Source: Siphonodentalium dalli
Lineage: Eukaryota; Mollusca; Scaphopoda; Gadilida; Siphonodentaliidae
Direction: 5' to 3'
Assembly: GCA_032622095.1 (NCBI GenBank)
Contig: CP136061.1
Span: forward strand, 48,553,797-48,617,796
DNA: 64,000 nucleotides
The position numbers and the translations under genes are program-made. Positions 10,140 through 22,095 of this stretch are shown piece by piece. The notes under the pieces are model-generated. The model saw nothing but the letters and a program-made list of their open reading frames with translations, was not told where the DNA came from and did not search any database. Numbering within the stretch: position 1 is the stretch's first letter; each line of letters opens with the position of its first letter.

Positions 10140-11245
10140 CCGGCAATTCATCAAGAAATGAAACTGATTGAAAACGTCTAGTCGTTCTGTAGACGACCTA
10201 ATTTGTATTACCCTCATGTGTTGGTGAGAAGTGACTGTTCTTGAATTAACTGTTGGAGGCATGCAAGAGCCCGTTTATCTCCAAGTCAAGAGTTTTGTCA
10301 TACATGTATATGCCAATATTGATACCGGGTATAAGATCTAGAACTTACTTAATCGCATATATTTAAATTTGCCTCAAATTTGTCATTTAATTGCCTGCAG
10401 AACTTAACCAGGAGTAGGCCTTTACTCAATTTGGACCAATTTAGCTCGATTTTAAGATCGTATTATATACCATTGGTATACAGTGACATTCTACGTGTAT
10501 TATAAAAACTTGGCGACGAGAGACAGTCTAACATGCACCTTAAATGTCGTGTACCTGAATATCACTTTCTAACAAATTTTATATGAATCAATTAATATTG
10601 ATTTTATTTAGATTTTTATAATGCATACAACCGTACGGGTAAGTTTCACGGATCATTTTATAACAAACATTTCGGAGCGTAGCAAGAGGAAGAATTCTGT
10701 TTTAGTCTTGAAATCGGGTTTATAAATTATGTTGTTGGCTCGGAAGAGATACACCATCCTTAAACGGTTTCTCAGATGGTGCGGTTTTACCTTAGCGCCG
10801 GCCCGATAGCCTACGATCTATACTCCCAGTTGAAACCGATTGTAGCACCCGATGCATGGTTTACGCAGACAATGTGTGAAATTTAAATTATCCAATTTCG
10901 CGACAAAATAAGTACTTTTTGCGACTTCCGATATAGATCGTATTGTCTTCCTTTTTGTTCGGGGCAGGTTGCAACTCGGGTTTGCCATTACTCTATACAA
11001 GAACAGTGTATTTAGCAATAGGCATAAACTAACACCTAAATCAAGCTATCCATCAGTTATTATATACATGTATGCATTTTGTTATTATTTTCAGTTTGAA
11101 AACAGATCATAGTACCGTTGTCCCAAGTACACTAACGGTTACGGGACTGGTATACTGCATGGTATCGTTGATACGTATAATATACTGTAGCTGCACATGT
11201 ATCTGTATAGTTTTCAGTGCATGCAGGCACCATTGCATGCTGGCC
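10140..11245. other. Unassigned DNA
   Basis: No gene or repeat recognised in about 1.1 kb. Confidence 0.45.
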
Positions 11246-11345
11246 ATAAGATAAGATAAGATAATATTTATTTGCATAAACACCAATAAAGGCAGTATGC
11301 CAAGAATACCATGCATAATAAAACAGTAATTAATAAATGATTGCA
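11246..11345 (-). mobile_element. Possible LINE 3' end with (TTATC)n tail
   Basis: On the minus strand, TTTATTGGTGTTTATGCAAA is followed by TAAATATTATC and three more TTATC units. Short tandem repeats at the 3' terminus are typical of CR1/L2-type LINEs. No coding part is attached, so this is tentative. Confidence 0.35.
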
Positions 11346-11499
11346 TGTGAACATGGCATGTCTAAGTATTTATAACTACATGTGTTTTATTGTGTGATGG
11401 CATGCATAATATTCATTCTTAACGGTTATCATATGCGCACTGGAATCGAGTAGATCCACCACCCAATTTGCCAAATTTGTCCAAGATTTTTTGTTCCGA

Positions 11500-11815
11500 A
11501 TCCGTGACTTCTTCGCCATGGTAAGGATATTTAACACAGGTCACCAGAATAAAAATTTACCCCACCCCAATAATACTTAATCCTATATATAGGATTAAGT
11601 TTTATTGGGGTGGGGTCAATTTTTGTGCTTGGGACCTGTGATATTTAACGTGCGCACATTGTTGCACACGGGACAGCTATATATTTAGCGTCGGCTCCCG
11701 GTCTGGGTTTATGGTGTCTATTTTTATAACGAAGCCCTTGCTTGTTGGCTGTCGTGTCGACCGACAACCCGGCATGGTTCTCCTATTAGACGCGGTTGAG
11801 TCATCGACTGAGAGT
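11500..11815. mobile_element. SINE core, copy 2, interrupted by a hAT-like palindrome
   Basis: GATATTTAACGTGCGCACAT, CACGGGACAGC and GTCGGCTCCCG match the core of the SINE at 8870-9250. The match is split at ATATTTAA by a 106-bp palindrome. The tRNA head is not clearly preserved; 11755-11815 may be its remnant. Confidence 0.65.
11535..11640. mobile_element. hAT-like palindromic MITE with 8-bp target duplication
   Basis: It begins CACAGGTC and ends GACCTGTG, and is flanked on both sides by ATATTTAA (11527-11534, 11641-11648). Nearly the whole element is one hairpin: CCCCACCCCAATAATACTTA mirrored by TTAAGTTTTATTGGGGTGGGG around CCTATATATAGG. An 8-bp duplication and a CA start are hAT hallmarks. 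The insertion splits a SINE core. Confidence 0.9.
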
Positions 11816-12660
11816 TCAAAAAATATAACTGTTATTATTTCTGTTTATTGCCCACAAAATGTACCATCGTCTGGTTATTGAGTCTTGTATAACTACGTCA
11901 TTGGTGCAGCGAAGTAACGACAAAAAGTGCTGCTTTTTGAAGTGCTCGGGAGTATATAGGTGCGGTGCATACCGGCGAATGAGGCACACTAAACCGAATG
12001 CTAATACAAAGGAGTGAACACATTAGCAAATTGTCAAGAATTCAACATGATTATGCTTACATCTCTTTGGTTGGGACGTGGCTAAATATATTACAATTTC
12101 TTGACTTGGTGGAACATAACTATCGCGGTATTCGCTTGAAATTACTATTCGAATTATCGCCGGACTTTGCGATCGAATATCAGATCGAGAAAAGATGATA
12201 TTGAATAAATATATTTAATACATAATCCGACCCTTATTCCATTCATTAAATTATTTAAATCCATTCTATAATAATGATATACAACTGGCATTGTATTGCC
12301 ATGTGTACAAAAATGTATGCGCAATATTGTTGCGCAGGCGTGACCTTTGACTTCCGGTTTGTCGTCTGTTGACATTCCGTACGATGCGGACTAAGAATGA
12401 AAAAGAATCGGTGTCTGTGACTGATATTGATATAGTTTGAAAAGTTATTTCATTAAATTTACGACATTTAATAAGTTTCTTATTTATTTGGGACTGTTTC
12501 TTTACGCGAGCAAACAATGATTAGTTGTTTGATCATTTATTTTAAGTGACATCTGCATAAATTACATTATCGTAATACAAAAGGAAGGTTGATATAAAAG
12601 CACCCGGCCTCCTGGGCCTATACGTCACTACAATATACCAAAATGTTTCTCATTCTCACG
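11816..12660. other. Unassigned DNA
   Basis: No recognisable gene or repeat. Several short open frames overlap on both strands with no consistent coding frame. Confidence 0.45.
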
Positions 12661-12682
12661 TGCACGGTTATTCAATTCACAC

Positions 12683-12683
<1 letters not shown>

Positions 12684-12733
<50 letters not shown>

Positions 12734-12744
12734 CTCTCTCTCTC
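12684..12744 (+). repeat. (CT)n microsatellite
   Basis: About 60 bp of CT dinucleotides with a single GC interruption. Confidence 0.97.
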
Positions 12745-12896
12745 ATATACAATGTTGTGCACGCCATCCTGTTTATATTAATTTTGGTAGGAGATGTCAA
12801 GGGGTGGCAATAATTATTGTTGTGCACATTCTTTGATTACTCTGCAATATTTATCGCTGTCTAACATACAACTGATCATTTCTTTTGCTATATGCT

Positions 12897-13454
12897 TTAT
12901 TTATTTCTTCTGCTATATGATTTTGTGAAGGTGGCACATTCTCTTGGATACTTATTCATTAATATTTGAATTGCATCATATAATATTATCATTTCAGCTA
13001 AATGTTCCGTCTTAATTTTTGCGAAAAGTTCTTGTCTAATACTGTAATAAAGGTTACATTTTAGAAGGAAATGTTTCTCATCTTCAATGTCTTTTGTATC
13101 GGGGCAGAATGTGCACAAGCGTTCGTGGGGTTTTTCTCCTTTAAATCTAACCTTTTCTATTCTTAAAGGGAGTACCCCTTATCTGAATTGTGTCAAGAGT
13201 GATCTATTTGAGCGAGCAAGGTTCATTGAGACATATTCCTCAATTGTAAACTCAAATTTAAACATAATATATGTTTTTAGCTTTGGTACATGTTTCAGGC
13301 TTTCTTGCAATTTTTCATTAAAGTATGTGTCAATAAGTTTGTTTGCTTCATCTAGATCGCAGGGCAATCGGTTGTCAAAAATATCAGTTTTATCAAGTAT
13401 TTGAAAAATTTCCTTTAACCCCGAACTCCATCCAGCATGTCCACAACTGTAATC
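12897..13454 (-). pseudogene. Non-LTR reverse transcriptase C-terminal fragment A
   Basis: One reading frame runs from 13454 to 12899, broken by a single in-frame TAA at 13179-13181, where related proteins have a cysteine (FR-stop-GVLPLRIE; the family consensus, from memory, is about LRCGILPLRIE). Before it are a GWSSGLKEIF segment and a PKLKTY motif. After it comes the cysteine/histidine motif CTFCPDTKDIEDEKHFLLKC. This is the region downstream of the RT domain in many invertebrate LINEs. The catalytic domain is absent, so it is a 5'-truncated, dead copy. Confidence 0.88.
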
Positions 13455-13679
13455 CTATAGTCGAATAATCTATTTGTTAGACGGTTTCTATTCATTGGCA
13501 GTCACACCAGTTAGAACGTGCGCATAATTTGATGACATAGTACCCTATAATGTGATGATGTAGAACCCTAAACGCGATCGTAACTTTAACCATGAGTTTT
13601 GTGATACCTCTATACTGCACATGCACTGCAGAGAACTGTTTTTGAATACATCGAACATTCGAATATTTGTATTGAATAT

Positions 13680-13991
13680 TTGACCGAATATTTCGAGACC
13701 TATAACAACTGCACCGATTTAAATTTTGGTAAACTTGGAAACTATATTGTCATAACAGCCCACTGTCAATGCGGGTTTTATATTGAAGACGTTTTGCATT
13801 TTTTCTCCAGTGCCTATATATTATTTGAAGGAAGCCGCTTACTATTCCTCCAACGCCTTTGGCTACATGACATCTTTGTTGATAGGGTTGAAGATATCCC
13901 CTTCGGCCAGAGCAACATACCAAATACTCTAAATGATCCATTGTTTAGCAGCAAGCATACGTTCATTGTATCGCCAGGTAGATTCCATTGA
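13680..13991 (+). pseudogene. Non-LTR reverse transcriptase C-terminal fragment B
   Basis: The 103-codon frame has CQCGFYIEDVLHFF followed, about 35 residues later, by PFGQSNIPNTLNDPLF and FIVSPGRF. This order matches the C-xCG-x-ED-x-HFF ... LFGNPxLS ... N-x-LF-x-x-x-HxFI-x-x-x-RF tail of the LINE type seen at 16774-16986. The third motif cysteine is lost. It stops at a TGA soon after. I see no RT catalytic domain upstream. Confidence 0.6.
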
Positions 13992-14147
13992 CAGAAAATT
14001 TTCAAAATCCTTAAAAAGCCTATATCTTCATGTATTCGCCCATATATTGCTATCAAAAGTCTCGGTTCAGCTCGCCATAGGACCTACATATTATGTTCAA
14101 ACATAATACAATATATAATATTACTATGCGTTTCAATATTGTTAAGG

Positions 14148-14256
14148 GAGAGGAGCAATACTCTAAGTTGAATAACTTATTCTCCCATCCCTTTTGATGA
14201 CCTCATATCATCTTTCGGATTCTATTTGTTAATGTAAACCGGGTTCAAATAAAATA
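14148..14256 (+). mobile_element. Hairpin retroposon U, copy 2
   Basis: GAGAGGAGCAATACTCTAAG, AATAACTTATTCTCCCATCC and the tail TTCAAATAAAATATGTTC match the element at 8115-8249. Flanking duplications are not obvious. Confidence 0.7.
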
Positions 14257-14259
14257 TGT

Positions 14260-14800
14260 TCAAACATACGAAATATGTAAACTGGGTTCGAATAAAATAT
14301 CGGATCAGACTTATTATAAGGAAGCCCTTCCAACGAGTCAGTTTTGATATGAACTGCAGAAACATAAGTTGTCTTTGTGTGGTTCCTCTCTTCGCACGTG
14401 GCGCGAGTCACGATATACTGAAGGGGAAAAGGCCAAGTGAATGGGAACACAGAACTCTCGAGAACATGGGCACTTCTCGCTCGGTGTGATATATATAGTA
14501 GATTATCAGATGTGTGAGCCTGCGCCAAATTACTTACTCCAGACGGTAACCTGCATGGATTATTCTCGCGTCCTCAGGGGAAACTAAAATTAAATCTTGA
14601 GAGCATGATTTTACTATCGACAGACTCGTCTTTGGGAAATTAAACACCACAATTTAACACAGTCGCAGACTGCGTATAACGCGTTCGGATAAACTGAGTT
14701 TTCTGCTTGCGGTTCGAATATTATTTTTAATTGAACGAAGGTGTATATATAATGAAAATCCTTTAGAATCAACCATCGAATAATCCTTTAGAATCACTCA
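14260..14800. other. Unassigned DNA
   Basis: A short direct repeat (GGGTTCAAATAAAATATGTT / GGGTTCGAATAAAATAT) lies at 14238-14300. Otherwise nothing recognised; the overlapping frames at 14229-14528 look like chance. Confidence 0.45.
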
Positions 14801-14808
14801 TGGCTTAA

Positions 14809-15160
14809 AGTGAAACACTCCGGTAGGGTGATCAAATATAAATTGAGAATAATCTTGCTCAAAGTATAGTTATTTATTATGAATATTAATCCAAATTGAC
14901 AACACACGCCGTCATTCTTATATAGTAATTAAATGCAATGACTCTCGGTGGCGAAATCACTTGAGTTAGTTTATCGCCGATAGTTGCGTCCCGAATCGAG
15001 ATGTAAATATTTACGATTGGGCGCATTTTAGACGATGTTTTCTATTGAGTTCTTTTATTTTTTCGGCAATGTTAATAGAATGCTACATTCCCCATGTTGA
15101 CATAGCGCCTGGGTACTAATTTATCAATTTCACGCGCCCGAACAAGTCCGTAATATGTCT
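14809..15160 (+). mobile_element. Family W element, copy 2
   Basis: Bounded by TTAA at 14805-14808 and 15161-15164. Starts AGTGAAACACTCCGGTAGGG and ends GTAATATGTCT. Same orientation as the other two copies. Confidence 0.85.
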
Positions 15161-15180
15161 TTAATCCTTTACAATAATCC

Positions 15181-15434
15181 ATCACTTAATCCTTTCTTTA
15201 CTGAATGCGCTTGTGCAGCATTAAATATCCTGTGCCAGTGCATTCTCTTATATATGCGAGTCTCCCATAGGGAGCCTCGCATATATAAGATAATGCATTA
15301 TTTTACAAGGTCAATGTAAATATTGTTAGGCCAATGTATTCTCTGATATATATTTGCGAGGCTCCCTGTAATATGGGAAACTCGCATTATAATATAATGC
15401 ACACGGTTTTCGCAAAATTTCAGGAAGCTCCAAC
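15181..15434 (+). mobile_element. Family Q element with two hairpin cores
   Basis: Contains GTGCAGCATTAAATATCCTG, a hairpin core at 15235-15300 (TCTCCC/GGGAG loop), the AAATATTGTTAGGCCAATG link, a degenerate second core (15331-15406) and a right flank TTTTCGCAAAATTTCAGG. The same order occurs at 23573-23946. Confidence 0.75.
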
Positions 15435-16020
15435 CATGGAAGGATTGAAGTGGGGGTATTTCTGTGCAGCCAACGTAAACATTGACTCGGTGCCTCGAAT
15501 ATGCTGTGTGTGGAACAGAAACAACAACGATTGCATTTCTACACAAACAAGCATTAGTTCAAAAATAGTGAATTTATACATTTGGATTTATGTTTTCAAA
15601 AATGAGTATTGTTTCCATCATCAATTTGTTCTCTCACTCGTAACATAAATGAGAATTAAGTTCAGATATACAAAAGGCGGTATATAGGCATACAAATGAT
15701 GTACATATATACAAGTGACATCCAACATGTTGATCATTTAAATTTGGGTTTTGTCAGTTGTGTAAGTGGCTGTCGCGTTCTCAATAATTCCCCAAAGAAA
15801 GATGATTCATATACATGTATATATAACAGGGCATTGTTTTGAAGGGTCAAATCCTCGGATTCGAGATGAAAAGTTATGTTTCTACACAACTCAAAGCTCA
15901 ATGGAGCAGATGTCGATGCTAAATTTTGAAGCAATATGTGGATGTCTCATACTTCAGGTTTAATCTATATTAACCCGATATTTTCTTAAGACTCATTGAG
16001 GAGTTTTGTTCCCTTGGGAG
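15435..16020. other. Unassigned DNA
   Basis: Frames at 15334-15648 (plus) and 15766-15963 (plus) are not recognised and overlap repeat sequence at the start. Nothing else stands out. Confidence 0.4.
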
Positions 16021-16024
16021 ATGC

Positions 16025-16210
16025 TCGGATATAAAGTTCAACAGGTCATTTACATGACACTTTAATTATCTGATCATCTCCCTACCTGGAAAGGAATCCT
16101 TGTGCACTTGTATTATATGTTTGTCTGTCTGTAGTCTACTTATATTTCCTGAACTGAATCTATTCCCGATTAAGAATAGACCAGTCCAATGTATAATTTT
16201 ATATTTACAT
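16025..16210 (+). mobile_element. Degenerate family Z copy
   Basis: AAGTTCAACAGGTC, TTAATTATCTGATCATCTCC, CTTGTGCACTTGTATTATAT and AAGAATAGACCAGTCCAATG follow family Z order with many substitutions. Confidence 0.55.
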
Positions 16211-16218
16211 ACTAAGTG

Positions 16219-16710
16219 TGATTATCACTAAATCCAGCATTTCGATTGGTCGGCGCCCACGTGACTAGTTGCAATTATTTTTCGGTGAACGCGCAACAGC
16301 TCATAACTGCAACCCTATAATTACATCGACGCGTCATCGATTTCGGAAAGAAAAACGCGTAATGTTTTGGGCGCATTTGGACTCTCGCAGGATTGACTTA
16401 ATAAATCATCAGGTTTCAATATAAAGAAATTGTTCCTGTTAACTTTTGCCAAGGGTGCTATGGGATATTTTGGGCTGGTTTTGTCACGATACACTTTGAT
16501 TTAAATACATTTACAAAAGTGGCTTTTTCGCTAAATGTATATAAATATAAGGATTAACTGTCATGTGGACTGTTTTTATGGAGATGTAACCGTGAGGTAA
16601 GTGGTCATAACTTGTATGTAAAACCCTTCGTGTTTTACACAAGTTATGACCACTTGCCTCACTGTTACATCTCCATAAAAAACTGTCCACATGACAGTTA
16701 ATCCTTATAT
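16219..16710 (-). mobile_element. Foldback element F copy 2 (inverted)
   Basis: Inverted relative to 5276-5759: the body starts ATCACTAAATCCAGCATTTC and the ~155-bp hairpin lies at 16549-16705. The loop differs (AACCCTTCGTGTT), but both arms are close to copy 1. The GGTCGGCGCCCACGTG promoter-like block is kept. Confidence 0.85.
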
Positions 16711-16773
16711 ATAACTGAATGGAAGTATCCATTCTCATACTATATATCAGTATATTATCTGAATGAATTTGGT

Positions 16774-16986
16774 ATGTATGTTCACTACTATTTCTTTGAA
16801 TGCACGCTATATGCTAGAGAAAGACTTAGGATATACAATAGTTTGATACCTTTTGATGTTAATACCATAGAAGCACAGACACTTTTGTTCGGCAACCCAT
16901 ATATAAGTCACGATATGAATACTGTAATCTTTAATTACGTGCATCGGTTCACTAAAGAAACAAAACGTTTCAATCTCGACGTCTGA
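16774..16986 (+). pseudogene. Non-LTR reverse transcriptase C-terminal fragment C
   Basis: A 70-codon open frame contains HYYFFECTLYARERLRIYNS, then LLFGNPYISHDMNTVIF and VHRFTKETKRF. This is the C-terminal tail of a LINE polyprotein, after the zinc-knuckle-like motif. The frame is intact to a TGA at 16984-16986, but everything upstream is missing, as in a 5'-truncated insertion. It begins 63 bp after foldback element F. Confidence 0.82.
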
Positions 16987-17117
16987 GATGTGTAGAGCTA
17001 ACAGAAGAACATAAGAACGTTAAAGCGAATTAACCATGATTGATGATATTTCGCCCTTGACGTTAAATATGTATCGAACCCAGTAAAGCTGTCGACACCA
17101 TGCACATACAATACCTC

Positions 17118-17165
17118 TCTCTCTCTCCCTCTCTCAATCTCTCTCTCTCTCTCTTTTTCTCTTAC
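17118..17165 (+). repeat. CT-rich microsatellite
   Basis: Imperfect CT repeats with CCCTCTCAAT interruptions. Confidence 0.9.
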
Positions 17166-17369
17166 TCCATTTTTCCTACTGTTTGCTTAATTTCAGTACC
17201 TCTATCGCGTGTTTGTTGTATCACTCTTCCTTCTCTCATACATAACATGTGAAACAATCCATCAAATTCTTTCTACTGTTAGTTGTCATTACTTGCACAT
17301 AGCTATATTGTTATAACATGTTTCCTTGCTCTTGTCAGCGTTTAATTTGTATATATTCAGTGTTTTGAC

Positions 17370-17475
17370 AATGGGGAGAGGATGTTACTGTAAGTGACAG
17401 CACTTGTCATCCCATCCCTTTTGCCTATGTGCATGTATGTTAATATACTATATGCATTGAGCAAATAACATATGT
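17370..17475 (+). mobile_element. Hairpin retroposon U, diverged copy
   Basis: GGGGAGAGGATGTTACTGTA and CACTTGTCATCCCATCCCTT keep the hairpin by compensating changes, although the loop-side sequences differ from other copies. Confidence 0.55.
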
Positions 17476-17479
17476 TTAA

Positions 17480-18625
17480 ACTACTATATATGAGGGCATT
17501 CAACGGAATGTTCAGCCGTTTTTTTCCGAAGTTTCCGTTCTAGAGTTATTCACCTTTATTTATATGTATGGAAATGTTGATTTTTTTTGTCCGTCCGAGC
17601 AGATATCTCCATCACCGGGGTTGACAGGTCAGGGGGCATCAAGTGACCCCACATGCTCTCCTTCTCCGGCGTCCCTGACTTTTACTTCTGAATAAACTAA
17701 GAATGCTGTTGCAAATTTCGCGCATTAGAATGGGCCTTGTCCCGATCGAACAAGCCGTCCGATTCGCAAAACCTTGACCGTTTGAGCGTGCGTATAGGTA
17801 CATACTATTATCGTATATGCTGTTTAGCCAGTCCATTCCCGAACTCTATCTTTGCCCTTTGGACCAACCCAGTTACGGGAACGTTGTGTATATATGGTTT
17901 CTATTAATGAACAAGATTGATTGTGTCGTGATTGGAACCGAGGATGCTTATCTATTAAACCTAGATAATGGTATATACATCGTAGCATGGCGCCTTGAGA
18001 GACTACAGCGGTCTTTGAATAACAATGTGTGGCCACTCGCCGTAACTAAGTACAACCCGACCTCTTTGTGTCGGGAATACTCATTACCTGCAAGCTAATT
18101 CATTCTCTCGTCCGATATCCCCCAGCTAGGAAGATAGCCGCTCCCGTGCTAATATAGATGCCTCTAATTCAATTTGTAACGATTGTCCATTTCCAATCCG
18201 GTAATTGGAAAATGCTAGTACAGATAATGTGGTTGCAGTCAATATGATGACGGGCATCTGTCAGCAACTGACTGTTTCGTTTCGTTTGCGCCAGTTCTGA
18301 TATTTACGCACAACCATGTTACACCAGAGAGCCGCCAAAACACACAGACGCGCTAGTCCCCACGGCAACAAATATGCTTGCCGCGGCTCATTTCCCCGTG
18401 AACCCTGACTTTCATAGTTCCTAACTGAATATCATTCTGGCTTATTCGATAAACTCTCATTGATAAGCTAAAGGAATGGGTGGAGTGGTTGTTTTGACGA
18501 TGTGTGATGTAATATATGACTGGAGGCATACGTACCAAATTGCTCGGGTGAACGCACGTATTCAACTTTGTGGGGAAACATATAGTGGTATAATTGTGGA
18601 TAGCACATAGGTTTTTCCATTGCAC
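17480..18625. other. Unassigned DNA
   Basis: No recognisable gene. Frames at 17817-18098 (plus) and 17824-18036 (minus) overlap without a clear coding choice. Confidence 0.4.
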
Positions 18626-18634
18626 ATGTATGAC

Positions 18635-18735
18635 ACACGAGCGTGGTGGACTGTGTCGGGTATATAGGATGACCACATATCCACCCGAGCGTGGTGGACT
18701 GTGTCGGGTATATAGGACGACCATAAATCCACCCT
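18635..18735 (+). repeat. 49-bp tandem duplication
   Basis: GAGCGTGGTGGACTGTGTCG GGTATATAGGA is repeated twice with a few changes, in the context CATATCCACCC / CATAAATCCACCC. Confidence 0.9.
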
Positions 18736-18739
18736 TATA

Positions 18740-19585
18740 GTCATGGCGAGCTATTCTTGAATCTTGAGAACACATGTCGACTGTTGGGTACTATAAACTT
18801 AAAGACTACCTGACCGACGAACATTCGAGAGCCGAAACTCGCCCACAATAAAGTATAGCAATGCGTCCGCAACTCGTGATGCGATTGCTATTGGCAACAT
18901 TCGCGTGCGCGTATAGCACTTTTGGCAGTTTAATAATATAGTCTGCGATGTTGTTTACTTTGTCTGGTTAATAAATCGGCGACATGCATATCGCGTGCAG
19001 ATGTTGGGATATATACGCAGGTGTTCCGGGAGGGGGGGGGGTTTTGATTTTCCCTCTTACTTTTCTCAAGGGGGTGGGTAGCTTAACAGGCGTAGTGGGT
19101 GATTTATTGTTTACGTATGCCTTTATTTTTCACAAAGATACAGGTTCATTAAAATTCGCCTAAAGGCATAGTCCGGGCAATGCCTTTAAATCTGGACTCA
19201 ATGAGTTGAGTAAAATTTCAATGAATGTTTTGTTTACGTGCTAAACGGACGGACCAATGGCACTCAAAGACAATAACTACTGGTTACACTAGTGTAAATG
19301 TTTTCCATTATAGGCCTCAGTGCAAACGTTTTAGCGAATACTGTTTACAATATAAATCCTAGGTCCAAAATTTTCTTTAAATCTGAAAGATTGACTTTTG
19401 CGGAAACTTTTTATGCAAAAAAAGTCACGTCCGTCTAGCAGAAAATTCGCCTTTAAATCTTGTGTTTTAGTATTTAGTGTCAGAACCGCACTAAAAAAAT
19501 AATGTCATATTTTAGACCACACCACACAATTCAAATTCACAACGAAGGGTTCATTCCTGTGTCAGTGCCCATTTTACCTGGGAAA
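18740..19585. other. Unassigned DNA
   Basis: Contains a poly-G run at 19029 and AAATTCGCCTTTAAATC-like words twice (about 19155 and 19444). Nothing else recognised. Confidence 0.4.
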
Positions 19586-19587
19586 TC

Positions 19588-19725
19588 GCAATGAAGAGGT
19601 GTGATGATTTTTTTATGCAAAAAACACACAAAGCTATTGACAAATCAGGGCCCAGTGTCTATTTTATTCTCTCCTCCCGCATCCGCTAGATGTCACTCCG
19701 AAACATATTTACACCAGTGTTTACC
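19588..19725 (+). repeat. Dispersed repeat R, copy 1
   Basis: AAGAGGTGTGATGATTTTTT through TAGATGTCACTCCG and TTTACACCAGTGT recurs inverted at 23035-23165 with high identity. No terminal repeats or coding capacity are visible. Confidence 0.8.
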
Positions 19726-19929
19726 TACTGCAACCTGTCGATCCCATCCACCATACCTTTCACCAATCGGGGGCATAGTGGACATAAATTATACAAAGCT
19801 TATAGATTGGAAACAATCCACTGAATTATCAAGAGAAACATCGCCCTGAGAGCAATTATGACATAAAGTCAATCCTTAAATTAATGAAGCTTCGAATATT
19901 CTTTTAAAGGCACAAACTTGTCGTTTCTG

Positions 19930-20115
19930 CATTAACATTTTCTATACTAAATACTCGTTGCCGAGTAGTTTATATCCCTTAGGAAATGTTCAGAACTTGA
20001 TATAATAGGTTCAACAAACGACCATTTGTAACTTATTATCTGATCAGTTCCCGCTTATCAATATGACATATTCTGCACGTGTATAATATGTCGTCTGCTT
20101 TTATTTCCTGAAACT
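19930..20115 (+). mobile_element. Degenerate family Z copy
   Basis: AACATTTTCTATACTAAATA, GGTTCAACAAACGACC and AACTTATTATCTGATCAG match family Z. Confidence 0.6.
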
Positions 20116-20164
20116 CCATCCAGACAATTCCAATTTATATATTTCGTTCCCGTTTCCGGCAGAT

Positions 20165-20320
20165 GGTGTATATAAATGTATACGTATTGCCTGTACGTAT
20201 ATATTGTTTGTAATTGTGTACGTATTGCCTGCATGTAATGTGTACGTATATTGCCTGTAATTGTGTACGCAGTGCCGGTAATTGTGTACGTATTGCCTAT
20301 AATTGTGTGCGCATTGCCTT
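20165..20320 (+). repeat. ~18-28 bp minisatellite
   Basis: Seven or so diverged units of TGTAATTGTGTACGTATTGCC. Confidence 0.88.
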
Positions 20321-20321
20321 T

Positions 20322-21680
20322 ATTTTATACAGGTTCTACTCAATTATCGCTTATTTTACACACATATGCTTAATTAAATCTGGACTCTTATGAAATTACC
20401 AGTTGAGTCAACTTGCACTGCAGTTTTTGTAACATGTGGAATAATTAATTTCACTCAACTCGTCAAATATGAGACAATAGAGCGTGATGGAATACATGAT
20501 ACAGTGCATTACATTTTTGTGCAAAAATACGAAGTGGTGCGCGGTGAAAATTACATATACTTTAGAGAAACGGTTGATTAAGAACAGCCCGTGGTGGTTT
20601 AAATGTCGGATTTTAATGCATTACATAAATAGTATGACTCATTAGTTTTTGAATAAAATCAGGACCCGTCTAATGAATAAAGAAAGAAAGGGTTTTCAAG
20701 GTGTTCCGTCGTTTACATGCAGTTACAAAGTTCGCTTAATTTGATATTTTGATGTACAATAATAGTATTTGTTTATGTATTTGACTATAGCATGTATTTT
20801 AAACACTGGCATTACGTGGAATTCATCGCCTATGGCTGTACCACATGGATTACATGGTATGGTCTATATATCTGAATAATCTGAGTTAATCCATGCACCA
20901 GATTCGATTGATAAGTGGTGTGGTTACAGGTCCGAAATTTCAGTAGAATTTTGACGGTGCAATTTTTCAAGAAAGAGCGAAAGTTTTCTTCTGTGAAGTA
21001 ACTTTTTTATTATTATGTAAAAGGCATACTTATTCTTATTAGATAATGTATTTCTCCATTCTTATATTAATAGGTCTTCAAGTCTACACTTGACCGACTT
21101 CTTAATTCTGAAAGCGACCAGACCACTGGCGTTTAACGACTAAACACTTCAATCTGCCGAGCCCAACCTCGATGATCAATGAAGAAAAATATATTTAGAA
21201 CGGAAATCCACGTGCGGTTATTATAGAGGCACTCTACTAATCAATCCAATCTATTGTTGCACCGGCCATGTGCGCGGTGTGTTCTGGTCCGAGAAGTCGA
21301 GTACACACTCGAGACGCACACCTATTATGAGTAGATACATCATTCTCGTCCGTCACTTCTGTTCCGCTTCTACGATTTGAAATAAATCCATAAGATAGAA
21401 CTCTTTTTGCAGCTGATGTTTTGATAGGAAAAATCTATAATCTGGTTCCATAGAAATTACAAGATTGTTTTCAACCCTTGGGCGCTTAAGCCGTGTTAAG
21501 GTGCTATTGTGGTGTCATTATATCGCTGTGACGCTTCCAATTAGAACGTTTATACAGACCAACGCTCATTCAGTTACATTGTTTAGCACATTACAGCTTG
21601 TGAAACATAATTTTTTCATCCATTAAAATTATTGTCGTTGCCAACCAGCCACTCATAATATTTTTTTATTTTCGAAGACC
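20322..21680. other. Unassigned DNA
   Basis: About 1.35 kb without an identifiable gene. The 63-codon frame at 20390-20581 is not recognised. Confidence 0.4.
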
Positions 21681-21721
21681 ACAAAGTTTTAGAAAAACAA
21701 ACTATAGGAGCTTTCGTCTTG

Positions 21722-22095
21722 AATCAATCGGGACAACATGCGCGTAGCATCATGTGAGGATCCCTTGACAGATAATGTGCGATGCATCATGGGCTGATCT
21801 TTTGACAAATGATGTGCGCGTAGCATCACGTGAGGATCTCTTGACTGATGATGTGCGTGTAGCATCATGTCATGTGCTGATCTTTTGACAGATGATGTGC
21901 TGATCGCTTGACAGATGATGTGCGGTTCCTCGTGTGCTGGTCTCTTGACAAATGCGCGTAGCATTATGTGCTGTTCTTTTGACAAATGATATGCGCGTAG
22001 CATCATGTGCTGATCTTTTGACAGATGATGTGCTGATCGCTTGACAGATGATGTGCGCCTAGCATTATGTGAGGATCTCTTGACAGATGATGTAC
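21722..22095 (-). repeat. GATGATGTGC minisatellite
   Basis: Irregular units combine GATGATGTGCGCGTAGCATC, ATGTGCTGATC and TTTTGACA in lengths of about 20-40 bp. The 105-codon minus frame across it is a repeat translation. Confidence 0.9.

Noticed and set aside
13750-14056. Minus-strand frames of 63 and 80 codons
   Set aside because: They are antisense to LINE fragment B, whose plus-strand motifs are ordered and recognisable.
18353-18775. 140-codon minus frame
   Set aside because: A large part is a 49-bp duplication translated twice (YTRHSPPRS); no family motif.
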